Assembly: GCA_010206265.1 (NCBI GenBank)
Contig: VIQV01000025.1
Span: forward strand, 1-45,442
Direction of reading: 5' to 3'
Length of the DNA stretch: 45,442 nt
Origin: Lachnospiraceae bacterium MD329
GTDB lineage: Bacteria; Bacillota; Clostridia; UBA1381
In this document: positions 6,538 through 13,849 of the stretch, piece after piece
Numbering within the stretch: the first letter of the stretch is position 1
How the letters are laid out: each line of letters begins with the position of its first letter
Translations under genes and position numbers: made by a program
Notes under the pieces: model-generated
The model's input: only the letters and a program-made list of their open reading frames with translations
The model's database searches: none
Told to the model about the DNA's origin: nothing

Positions 6538-7728
6538 ATGAACAAGAAACTATTAAGTATGACTCTTGCGCTTAGTATGGTTGCTGCAGGCGCGGCGGCT
6601 GTAATGGCTGACGATAAAGCACCTACCGTATATGTTGACAAGAGCGAAATTATCTTTGAGGATCAGGAGCCTGTAATTCTTGGAGAGGGCTTTACCGTTG
6701 TACCGGTAAGAGGCGTATTTGAGGCTATGGGCGCAACTGTTAAGTGGAAGGAAGAAACAAAGCAGGTTGAAGTTACAAGCGCTGACAATAATACGGTTAT
6801 CAGACTTTTCATTGACGATAATACAATGAGAATATTTGATATGAGCGGTATGATGGGCACACTTATTCAGGGTGAGGATTTCCACGCTCCGGAAAAGGAC
6901 GTAACTCTTGATGTTGCTCCGCAGATTATCGGTGACAGAACAATGATTCCTCTAAGAGCAATCAGCGAGGCATTGCAGACAGAAGTTAAATGGGACGGCG
7001 AGGCATATACAATTAATATTGAAACAGGAAATGCTCCTGCTGATACAACAGGCTTGCCTGAGTATTCACTCAGCGCAGACAAGCTTACCGCAGCGGCAGG
7101 CGAAACAGTTGATTTATACATAAACGTTAAGAATATGCCTGAGGGTATGTACGTTTCAGGTGTAAGCGCGGCTGTTAAGTTTGACCCGACAGCGTTTGAG
7201 TTTGTTGACGCGGCTCTTGTAAACGGCGACAAGGCAATTGAAGGTGCTCTTGGCGCGTCAAACCCTGAATTTACTATGCCCGGTCTTATGAAGGCGGCTT
7301 TTGTTACTGTTAATGCAGAAACAGCAGCTCAGGCAGACGGCGCAGTTATGAAACTTACATTTAAGTCAATTAACGGTAAGGAAGGTTCATTCTCAATTTC
7401 TGACAGCTATCATACAAAGCTTGGTCATAGCACAGAGCTTTATGTTGACGTTGTTAAGTCAGATGACGACAAAGCAAAGAAGTCTGTTACATACAAGGGT
7501 AATGACCTTGTAATCAATGCAACACCTGTTGTAATCAATGCAGCAGGCAGCACAGCAGAGCCGACAGCTACTCCTGCTGCAACAGCAACGCCTGAGGCGA
7601 CAGCAGAGCCGACAGCTACTCCTGACGCAACAGCAACACCTGAGGCAACGGCAGAGCCGACAGCTACTCCTGACGCAACAGCAACACCTGAAGCGACAGT
7701 TGAGCCGACAGCTACTCCTGCGGCATAA
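6538..7728 (+). CDS. Secreted protein: copper-amine-oxidase-like N-domains, cohesin-like domain, Pro/Thr repeats
   Basis: A signal peptide (about 1-24, cleaved near AAAVMA-D) precedes two halves of a copper-amine-oxidase-like N-terminal module (residues about 28-155, with VVPVRGVFEAMGATVKW and MIPLRAISEALQTEVKW). Despite the name this module is a wall or stalk domain without oxidase activity. Residues about 172-330 (LSADKLTAAAGETVDLYINV ... GVSAAVKFDP) look like a cohesin domain. The end is three 16-residue E-P-T-A-T-P-type repeats plus a partial one, ending without a sortase or S-layer anchor. The protein is probably extracellular. The partner of the cohesin-like domain is unknown, since no dockerin gene is in the window. 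Confidence 0.8.
   Translation: MNKKLLSMTLALSMVAAGAAAVMADDKAPTVYVDKSEIIFEDQEPVILGEGFTVVPVRGVFEAMGATVKWKEETKQVEVTSADNNTVIRLFIDDNTMRIFDMSGMMGTLIQGEDFHAPEKDVTLDVAPQIIGDRTMIPLRAISEALQTEVKWDGEAYTINIETGNAPADTTGLPEYSLSADKLTAAAGETVDLYINVKNMPEGMYVSGVSAAVKFDPTAFEFVDAALVNGDKAIEGALGASNPEFTMPGLMKAAFVTVNAETAAQADGAVMKLTFKSINGKEGSFSISDSYHTKLGHSTELYVDVVKSDDDKAKKSVTYKGNDLVINATPVVINAAGSTAEPTATPAATATPEATAEPTATPDATATPEATAEPTATPDATATPEATVEPTATPAA
7558..7728 (+). repeat. 48-bp coding minisatellite
   Basis: Three successive 48-bp units (7558-7605, 7606-7653, 7654-7701) and a half unit encode 16-residue repeats starting EPTATP. The units differ by a few bases, and the low divergence suggests recent copy-number change. 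Confidence 0.85.
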
Positions 7729-7744
7729 TAAAATTATAGTTAAT

Positions 7745-7772
7745 AAAGGGCGTTCTTAATTGAACGCCCTTT
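7745..7772. terminator. Terminator-like hairpin
   Basis: AAAGGGCGTTC (7745-7755), a 6-nt loop and GAACGCCCTTT (7762-7772) form a perfect 11-bp stem directly after the secreted-protein gene. The T-run is only the TTT at the end of the stem. Confidence 0.7.
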
Positions 7773-7782
7773 GATGTATAAC

Positions 7783-7902
7783 GGAGGGCAGAATGAGAGA
7801 ACCCCCGCTGTAAAACGGGGGTTCAATGCCACACAAAATAAAATAAGTATTTTCTATATTCAATTGTAATGTAAGCCGACATACTTACGTTCTCTGCCCT
7901 CC
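7783..7902. other. Branched palindromic element closed by GGAGGGCA/TGCCCTCC
   Basis: A 120-bp segment folds on itself. GGAGGGCA (7783-7790) pairs with 7895-7902 and GAGAAC (7797-7802) with 7889-7894. Inside are a strong hairpin AACCCCCG/CGGGGGTT (7800-7807/7816-7823) and a small one GTAAG/CTTAC (7871-7875/7884-7888). No frame with an SD fits. It lies between the secreted-protein terminator and the small RNA genes. The GAACCCCCG-type hairpin resembles subterminal hairpins of IS200/IS605-type elements, so a relic of such an element, a MITE, or an independent structured RNA are all possible. Confidence 0.5.
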
Positions 7903-7911
7903 TTTAATACT

Positions 7912-8070
7912 AAAAAATGCGCAGTCGAAACCGCGCATAAAAAAACAACACGGCTTCAACTTTTGCACAATAATCCCAAAAGCAATAATTTAACTCTTAG
8001 TCATATAAATCAAAGCCTATGTTTTTTACAACATAAACCAAGCGTTAAATTATTTTAGAATTATCGTGCA
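7912..8070 (-). ncRNA. Structured small RNA, family unit 4
   Basis: Transcribed leftwards. The closing stem is GCACGATAAT (8069-8060 on the minus strand) with 7965-7974, 10 bp including one G-U. The second stem is a perfect 11 bp (8044-8054 with 7984-7994). The apical hairpin is TATGTT/AACATA (8018-8023/8030-8035, plus-strand sense) with GTAAAAAAC on the RNA strand. A conserved GCCGTGTTG plus U7 run leads to the terminator ATGCGCGGT-TTCG-ACTGCGCAT (7917-7938) with a T6 tail. It shares the apical motif ACATAGGCTTT and the terminator with unit 3 almost base for base. Confidence 0.73.
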
Positions 8071-8075
8071 TATTT

Positions 8076-8104
8076 ATTATAACACATTTTCTGTTTTTTG
8101 TAAA
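8076..8104 (-). promoter_or_regulatory. Promoter of structured RNA unit 4
   Basis: On the minus strand TTTACA (8099-8104), 17 bp, TATAAT (8076-8081). The -35 hexamer is the same as in units 1 and 2. The start falls at about 8070, at the closing stem. Confidence 0.78.
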
Positions 8105-8113
8105 GATAAAAAA

Positions 8114-8279
8114 CAAAAAATGCACGGTCGAAACCGCGCATAAAAAAACAACACGGCTCTAACCCTTGCACAATAATAATCTAAGATATAACATATACAT
8201 CAAGACATATTAAGTTAAAGCCTATGTTTTTTACAAACATAAAGCCCCAATATATATGTTATTTAATTATTATTGTGCA
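8114..8279 (-). ncRNA. Structured small RNA, family unit 3
   Basis: Transcribed leftwards. The first RNA bases GCACAATAATAAT (8278-8266) are perfectly complementary to 8168-8180 (13 bp). The second stem is ATAACATATA (8188-8197) with 8253-8262. The apical hairpin is TATGTTT/AAACATA (8223-8229/8235-8241). It ends with a GCCGTGTTG-U7 run and the terminator ATGCGCGGT-TTCG-ACCGTGCAT (8120-8141), then T6. It lies head-to-tail with unit 4 and 47 nt upstream of the hydF start, on the opposite strand. Confidence 0.73.
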
Positions 8280-8284
8280 TATTT

Positions 8285-8313
8285 ATTATAACATAAGACA
8301 CATAAATTGTCAA
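8285..8313 (-). promoter_or_regulatory. Consensus promoter of structured RNA unit 3
   Basis: On the minus strand TTGACA (8308-8313), 17 bp, TATAAT (8285-8290), a perfect sigma-A consensus. It overlaps the hydF leader on the other strand and predicts strong expression. Confidence 0.85.
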
Positions 8314-8325
8314 GGAGAAATAGCT

Positions 8326-9495
8326 ATGGAAAAGACGCCTCTTTCACTGCGTACACACATATCAATTTTCGGAAATACAAATGCAGGCAAGTCCTCACTT
8401 TTTAACGCGCTTTTAGGTCAGCCGCTTGCGATTGTTTCGGATAAAAAGGGCACTACAGCCGATCCTGTAACAAAGGCTTTGGAGCTTATACCTTACGGTC
8501 CCGCGGCGCTTACCGATACAGCAGGACTGGGCGACGACAGCCCTCTTGGTGAAAAGCGTATGGAAAAAACCGAACAGATTTTAAATAAGACAGATTTTGC
8601 AATATATGCCGCGGCGGCAGATGACTTTGACATTAAGGCTTATGAGGAAATGAAGCTGAGGTTTGAGGAAAAAAAGATACCGCATATTCTGGTGTTTACA
8701 AAATCAGATATTGCTCGAAAAGAATATCCGGACGGTATAGCTGTATCGGTTAATGACAGTCAATCGGTTGAACATTTGAGGAGTGTGCTTATAAAGCGTC
8801 TGTCTGAAATAAAGGGCGGTGAACAAAGTATGCTGGGGTCACTTCTGTCGAAGGGAAGTACGGTGGCGCTTGTTGTACCGATTGATTCAGAGGCGCCGAA
8901 AGGCAGGCTGATTATGCCGCAGGTACAGCTTATACGCGATTGTCTTGATAACGGTATGTGCGCTGTGGTAACGCGTGAAACTGAGCTTGAAAAAACGCTT
9001 GCGGAACAGAAAAAAATCGACCTTGTTGTTACGGATTCACAAGTATTTAAAACAGTTTCCGAACTTGTACCCGATGATATTCTTCTGACTTCGTTTTCAA
9101 TGCTTACGGCAAATATGAAATGTGATATGACAGGATTGATTGAAGGAGCGAAAGCGATTGATTCTCTCTGCGACGGCAGCCGTATTCTTATGGCGGAGTC
9201 GTGTACTCATAATACGTCGCACGAGGATATAGGCAGGGTAAAAATACCGCGTATGTTAAGTAAGTACACAGGCAGAAAACTGGAATTTGATTTTAAAGCC
9301 GGCTGTGATTTCAGCGGTGATTTTTCGGGGTATGACCTTGTGATTCACTGCGGCGGCTGTATGCTTAATTCAAAGGCTATGAGAAATAGGCAGCTGCTTT
9401 GTGCGGAGAAGGGTGTGCCTATGACAAATTACGGAGTCGCTATTGCTTTTGTAAACGGTATCCTTGACAGGTGTACAAAGATTTTTGGTCTATAA
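8326..9495 (+). CDS. hydF: [FeFe]-hydrogenase maturation GTPase HydF
   Basis: I choose ATG 8326 (SD AAGGAG); the longer frame from 8224 runs through small RNA unit 3. With this start the protein is 389 residues. The N-terminal G domain has the Walker A GNTNAGKSS (16-24), DTAGLGDD (G3) and TKSD (G4). The C-terminal domain has the iron-sulfur ligands Cys293-x-His295 and HCGGC (Cys342, Cys345). HydF is the scaffold on which the 2Fe subcluster is built with HydE and HydG and passed to the hydrogenase. Neither those partners nor a hydrogenase gene lies in this window. The presence of hydF points to a fermentative H2-cycling anaerobe. Confidence 0.95.
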   Translation: MEKTPLSLRTHISIFGNTNAGKSSLFNALLGQPLAIVSDKKGTTADPVTKALELIPYGPAALTDTAGLGDDSPLGEKRMEKTEQILNKTDFAIYAAAADDFDIKAYEEMKLRFEEKKIPHILVFTKSDIARKEYPDGIAVSVNDSQSVEHLRSVLIKRLSEIKGGEQSMLGSLLSKGSTVALVVPIDSEAPKGRLIMPQVQLIRDCLDNGMCAVVTRETELEKTLAEQKKIDLVVTDSQVFKTVSELVPDDILLTSFSMLTANMKCDMTGLIEGAKAIDSLCDGSRILMAESCTHNTSHEDIGRVKIPRMLSKYTGRKLEFDFKAGCDFSGDFSGYDLVIHCGGCMLNSKAMRNRQLLCAEKGVPMTNYGVAIAFVNGILDRCTKIFGL

Positions 9496-9525
9496 AAAAA
9501 CACAATCCTTAGGGATTGTGTTTTT
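9496..9525. terminator. Bidirectional terminator between hydF and icd
   Basis: AAAAACACAATCC (9496-9508), loop TTAG, GGATTGTGTTTTT (9513-9525), a perfect 13-bp stem with A- and T-runs that serve both convergent genes. Confidence 0.9.
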
Positions 9526-9529
9526 AAAG

Positions 9530-10741
9530 TTACATCATTTTTGCAAGACGTTCATTTACTGCTGTAAGGAAACCTTCTGTATCGACTGTCTGCTTGTTAG
9601 GCAGAGTTGAAAGCGCCGCAAGGTCGCCTGTCATAATGCCGTCCTCAATAGTCTGAACTGTCGCTTTTTCAAGCTTATCTGCAAAATTCATCAGTTCAGG
9701 AAGTTCGTCAAGCTCACCGCGCTTTCTCAGTGCGCCTGTCCAGGCAAACAATGTTGCAACTGAGTTTGTTGAAGTCTTTTCGCCTTTAAGGTGCTTGTAG
9801 TAGTGTCTTTGCACCGTACCGTGCGCCGCCTCATATTCATAGATACCGTCTGGTGATACGAGCACTGATGTCATCATAGCAAGCGAACCGTAAGCAGTTG
9901 CAACCATATCTGACATAACATCACCGTCGTAATTTTTACAAGCCCATATGTAACCGCCTTCTGAACGGATAACACGAGCTACAGCGTCGTCTATAAGTGT
10001 ATAGAAATACTCGATGCCTGCATTTTCAAACTTTTCTTTATATTCACTGTCGTAAATTTCCTGAAATATGTCCTTAAAACGGTGGTCATATTTTTTTGAA
10101 ATAGTATCCTTTGTTGCAAACCATATATCCTGTTTCATATCAAGCGCATAATTAAAGCACGCTCTTGCAAAACTTGCAATAGAAGTATCGCGGTTATGTA
10201 CGCCTTGAATAATACCGTCCTCATTTGCGAAATCGTAAATCAGTTCACGCGTTTCCTTGCCGTTTGCGTCTGTGGTTACAAGCTCTGCCTTACTGCCTGA
10301 TTTAACCTGCATTTCGACATTTTTGTAAACATCGCCGTAAGCGTGACGCGCAATTGTAATCGGTTTTGTCCAAGTGGGTATGTATGGTGTAATGCCCTTT
10401 ACAAGAATGGGAGTTCTGAATACAGTACCGTCAAGCATAGCTCGGATTGTTCCGTTTGGTGATTTCCACATTTCTTTCAGGTTGTATTCGGGCATTCTTG
10501 CCGCATTGGGAGTAATAGTAGCGCATTTTACGGCAACACCGTATTTTTTTGTTGCATTTGCGCTGTCAACGGTCACCTGATCATTTGTTTCATTTCTGTG
10601 AACAAGACCAAGGTCATAATACTCAGTTTTAAGGTCGATATAAGGAGTCAGAAGAATGTCCTTAATCATCTTCCATATTATTCTTGTCATTTCGTCGCCG
10701 TCCATTTCGACAAGCGGTGTTTTCATCTGAATCTTTGTCAT
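9530..10741 (-). CDS. icd: NADP-dependent isocitrate dehydrogenase
   Basis: The start [18 protein letters not shown] at 10741 has SD AAAGGACGG; an ATG at 10828 would overlap the promoter. The 403 residues are typical of the homodimeric NADP-type family shared with eukaryotes ([15 protein letters not shown] at 8-22, [16 protein letters not shown] near 95-110, [13 protein letters not shown] near 128-140). It converts isocitrate to 2-oxoglutarate and CO2 with NADPH formation and feeds glutamate synthesis in an anaerobe. It has its own promoter at 10800-10828 and a short hairpin GGGCTT/AAGCCC (10771-10786) in its leader. Confidence 0.95.
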   Translation of the reverse strand: MTKIQMKTPLVEMDGDEMTRIIWKMIKDILLTPYIDLKTEYYDLGLVHRNETNDQVTVDSANATKKYGVAVKCATITPNAARMPEYNLKEMWKSPNGTIRAMLDGTVFRTPILVKGITPYIPTWTKPITIARHAYGDVYKNVEMQVKSGSKAELVTTDANGKETRELIYDFANEDGIIQGVHNRDTSIASFARACFNYALDMKQDIWFATKDTISKKYDHRFKDIFQEIYDSEYKEKFENAGIEYFYTLIDDAVARVIRSEGGYIWACKNYDGDVMSDMVATAYGSLAMMTSVLVSPDGIYEYEAAHGTVQRHYYKHLKGEKTSTNSVATLFAWTGALRKRGELDELPELMNFADKLEKATVQTIEDGIMTGDLAALSTLPNKQTVDTEGFLTAVNERLAKMM

Positions 10742-10799
10742 TTTAAATCCGTCCTTTCGCATAGAAACAGGGGCTTGGAAAAGCCCAAATTTTAATAAT

Positions 10800-10828
10800 A
10801 TCTTAGCATATTTATACTGCAATGTCAA
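10800..10828 (-). promoter_or_regulatory. Promoter of icd
   Basis: On the minus strand TTGACA (10823-10828), 17 bp, TAAGAT (10800-10805), in the 90-bp gap behind the EAL-domain gene. Confidence 0.7.
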
Positions 10829-10831
10829 TTA

Positions 10832-13666
10832 CTATTCTGACGAATTAAGCAGTTTTTCAAAGTCGTTAAACGTCAGGGGTTTTGCATAGAAAAAGCCCTG
10901 TACCATATTACAGCCTGCCTGTTTTAAAAAGTCGCGCTGTCCGCTTGTTTCAACGCCCTCGCAGATGGTTTTAATATTAATCTGCGCCGCCATAGAAATA
11001 ATCGCTTCAATAATAGCGCGTCCTCGCGGAGAAGTGTCGGCGTTATCAATAAATACCTTATCAATTTTAAGTGTGTCAATAGGAAGTTCACGCAGCAGAT
11101 TAAGTGATGAATAGCCGCTGCCGAAATCGTCCATTGAAATGGCAAAGCCGTGTGATTTTAAATCTTTTATAAGCTCCACTGCGGTGCTGTCCTCGCGGTC
11201 AAAAATACTTTCCGTTATTTCTATCTCAACATATTCTTTTGGCACGCCATATTTTTCAACAAGCTCTTCAAGCTTTTCAACAAAGCGTTCGTCTGACAAA
11301 TGACAGCGTGATACATTCATTGAAATAGGTACAATTTTATCTCCGCCCTGTATACGGCTTTTAATCATTTTCATTATCTGCTCATATACATAGAAGTCAA
11401 GTTCAACGATAAAACCGTTTTTTTCAAACAAGGGTATAAATACGGCAGGTGAAATCAAACCGCCTTCTCTGCTCCAACGGACAAGCGCTTCTGCGCCTAT
11501 GATTTTATCGGACAAAAGCTCGTATTTCGGCTGATAATACACAATAAATTCACCTTTTTCAAGAGCTTTATCCATCTCAACTTCAATCGTGTTTTTAAGA
11601 TTGAGTGCTTCCTCCATCTCTTTTGTGAAATAAGTTACGGAATTTTCGTTTCGCGCAGGCGAATGAGCCTTTGCAATAACTGCTCGGTCAATGTAGTTAT
11701 CAATTCCAAGCTGTGCGTCGTATATTTCAATGGGGCATACACCTGTTTTCAGCAGTAAATGATAATTTGACGAGTTATGTATATAAATATTGAGATTTTC
11801 AATGCTGTCTATACGGTTTCTGTTTTCGGGAGTATCCTCGGCAAATATAAGAAAACTGTCGCTTTGGGCGCGTGCATAAATTGCATTGTCTTTAAAAATA
11901 TCCTTTATTCGCAGCGCTATATCACGAAGTGTCTGGTCACCTATTATACGTCCGAAACGGTCGTTTACAAGTTTAAAGTTTTTCGCGTCAAGCGTACATA
12001 GCAGATATGGACGGTTTGGACTTTTTTCAAGTATTTTATTTACATTTTCAAAGAAATACATCTTATTCGGTATTGAAGTCAGTGAATCTGTAAGAGCCAG
12101 CTGTCTGAAATGACGTTCACGGAGTTTTACAATTACGATAACTACTGCAAATACAAGCAGTGCGAGTATAAGCCATAATTTGTTTGCGTAAAGAATATCG
12201 AAGAAATTAGGTACATATGTATGACTTAGTGTGTATACTTTGTTTTCAAATTCTTCCTGAGGAATGGAAATGCCGGCAATTGTCTTGTTTAAAAGATTTA
12301 CAACAGTATAGTGACAGGTAAGACGGGATATTCCAAGACTTACAGGAACATTTACGGAAAAACTATCGCTGATAGATAATTTGGGATGAGCGATAAGACT
12401 TGTTTTTGTCTGCATATCGGGCGTAGATAAAATTGACGCTGACACCTTATTTTTTTCTGCCGCGTGCAGGAGTGAATGAACCGAACTGTATTCCTGTATT
12501 GTCCATTGTGGGTAAATGTCTTTCAGATAATCGGTAATCCATTTATCTGATTCAAGAATACCTACAGTAATATTATCTTCTGCTGAAATATTTGTATTGA
12601 AACGTGTAACAGGAAGATATGAAATATGGGTATAAGGCTCAGTAGCACGGATAAGATCGTCAGTTGAACCTGAAACAGTTAAAATTACATCTGATGTTCC
12701 TGCCTCGATTGAACTCATTGTCATATCGGGCTGGTCGTCGGGAATATATTTGATTTCAAGACCTGTATTAGAGGCAATCTGTTTGAGTATTTCAACATAC
12801 AGCCCCGTATATTCTCCTGTTTTGGAGTCGTAATACGCAAGCGGATAATTATCTGTCGGTACGAGAACGCGCAGTACCTCCTGTCTTTGCGCGGAACGGT
12901 AATCGTCGTCAGTCATTGCTGAGGTGTTTGCATAAGGAATCCGAAAACTTTTTACGAATGAGTCTGAAAGAAAAAACGGATTTTGCTGTTTTAAAAGCGA
13001 AAGCGCTGAATTAAGCGTGTCAAGCATTATTCTGTTATCTTTTTTAACTGCAAGGAAGTACCTAAATTCACCGCATTTACTGATAATACGCAAACCATCG
13101 GGTTTTTGTGTTATTGGAGTAAAGACAGCGTCTATGTTGCCGTTATATACGGCGGAAATAAGTTCGTCTGCCGTATCAAAGTAAACAGATTCATATGAAA
13201 AATGGTTTTCTGTACTATAGGCTTTTAAATAATCTTCAAAATAAGAATTTTTTAAAAGACCAATTTTAATACCGTTAAAATTATTAAAATCATTAAAATA
13301 AAGGCTGTTTTCAAAATGTGTAAACAACCCTAAAAAGCCTGTAGCAACAGGTTCGGAGCAATAATCAATGTACGATTCAAGTGAAGAACTGCGCGGAACC
13401 ATACAAAGAAAATCCAACTGACCCTCATTCAAGTCTTTAACGGCACTGTCCAGATTTTCCTCACTGAAAACAACGGAGGAATTGTCTATAAGTCTTATGA
13501 CGCTTTGAGTACAGTCTTTGGAATATTGAGAAATATCATTGCCGGAAAATGAATAGTCATTTATTATGCCGGCTTTATATGTAGTTTTTTCTGCACTGAC
13601 AGAAGTTGAAATTACAATTGTCAGAATAAAAGAAAAAATCAAAAAGAGCCTTTTAAGCCGTTTCAT
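10832..13666 (-). CDS. Membrane sensor with two solute-binding domains, degenerate GGDEF and EAL domain (944 aa)
   Basis: A signal peptide (1-25) leads into two tandem SBP_bac_3-type periplasmic-binding folds (about 30-260 and 265-490), then a membrane helix (about 497-517, LWLILALLVFAVVIVIVKL). A GGDEF-like domain (about 525-690) follows, in which the catalytic loop reads AQSDSF instead of GGDEF. The EAL domain (about 695-940) keeps EALVRW, the N-x-S and E-x-T-E motifs, DDFGSGYSS and the E-G-V-E-T loop. It should therefore hydrolyse c-di-GMP, with the GGDEF part as an allosteric or dimer module, in response to an amino-acid-like ligand outside the cell. The ligand is unknown. Confidence 0.88.
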   Translation of the reverse strand: MKRLKRLFLIFSFILTIVISTSVSAEKTTYKAGIINDYSFSGNDISQYSKDCTQSVIRLIDNSSVVFSEENLDSAVKDLNEGQLDFLCMVPRSSSLESYIDYCSEPVATGFLGLFTHFENSLYFNDFNNFNGIKIGLLKNSYFEDYLKAYSTENHFSYESVYFDTADELISAVYNGNIDAVFTPITQKPDGLRIISKCGEFRYFLAVKKDNRIMLDTLNSALSLLKQQNPFFLSDSFVKSFRIPYANTSAMTDDDYRSAQRQEVLRVLVPTDNYPLAYYDSKTGEYTGLYVEILKQIASNTGLEIKYIPDDQPDMTMSSIEAGTSDVILTVSGSTDDLIRATEPYTHISYLPVTRFNTNISAEDNITVGILESDKWITDYLKDIYPQWTIQEYSSVHSLLHAAEKNKVSASILSTPDMQTKTSLIAHPKLSISDSFSVNVPVSLGISRLTCHYTVVNLLNKTIAGISIPQEEFENKVYTLSHTYVPNFFDILYANKLWLILALLVFAVVIVIVKLRERHFRQLALTDSLTSIPNKMYFFENVNKILEKSPNRPYLLCTLDAKNFKLVNDRFGRIIGDQTLRDIALRIKDIFKDNAIYARAQSDSFLIFAEDTPENRNRIDSIENLNIYIHNSSNYHLLLKTGVCPIEIYDAQLGIDNYIDRAVIAKAHSPARNENSVTYFTKEMEEALNLKNTIEVEMDKALEKGEFIVYYQPKYELLSDKIIGAEALVRWSREGGLISPAVFIPLFEKNGFIVELDFYVYEQIMKMIKSRIQGGDKIVPISMNVSRCHLSDERFVEKLEELVEKYGVPKEYVEIEITESIFDREDSTAVELIKDLKSHGFAISMDDFGSGYSSLNLLRELPIDTLKIDKVFIDNADTSPRGRAIIEAIISMAAQINIKTICEGVETSGQRDFLKQAGCNMVQGFFYAKPLTFNDFEKLLNSSE

Positions 13667-13782
13667 AAATTAAAGCCCCCGTCTTAAAGTAATGTCTTAT
13701 TACCATTATACACCATATGGGCAGTTTTTTCAAACATAAATTTAAAAACAGTAATATTTTTTCTGTTGAATTAGTTTTGTGT

Positions 13783-13811
13783 GCATATCGCGCTGAAAGG
13801 CGCATATACAT
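13783..13811 (+). promoter_or_regulatory. Sigma-E-type (mother-cell) promoter of spoIVA
   Basis: GCATATC (13783-13789), a 13-bp spacer and CATATACAT (13803-13811) fit the sigma-E pattern (ATA-type -35, CATAnnnT-type -10) 38 bp before the GTG start. spoIVA is a known sigma-E regulon member in Bacillus and Clostridia. Seen in sequence; use by sigma-E is inferred. Confidence 0.65.
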
Positions 13812-13849
13812 AAAACATATATTTTTGGACAAAAGGAGGAAAAGTAAAA

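Noticed and set aside
838..8279. Retron or 6S RNA identity of the small RNA family
   Set aside because: No reverse transcriptase gene is near either pair, and four copies with individual promoters do not fit a single housekeeping 6S gene.
8224..8325. Extended HydF N-terminus
   Set aside because: The extra 34 residues read through small RNA unit 3 and its promoter; ATG 8326 has the SD and the family start.
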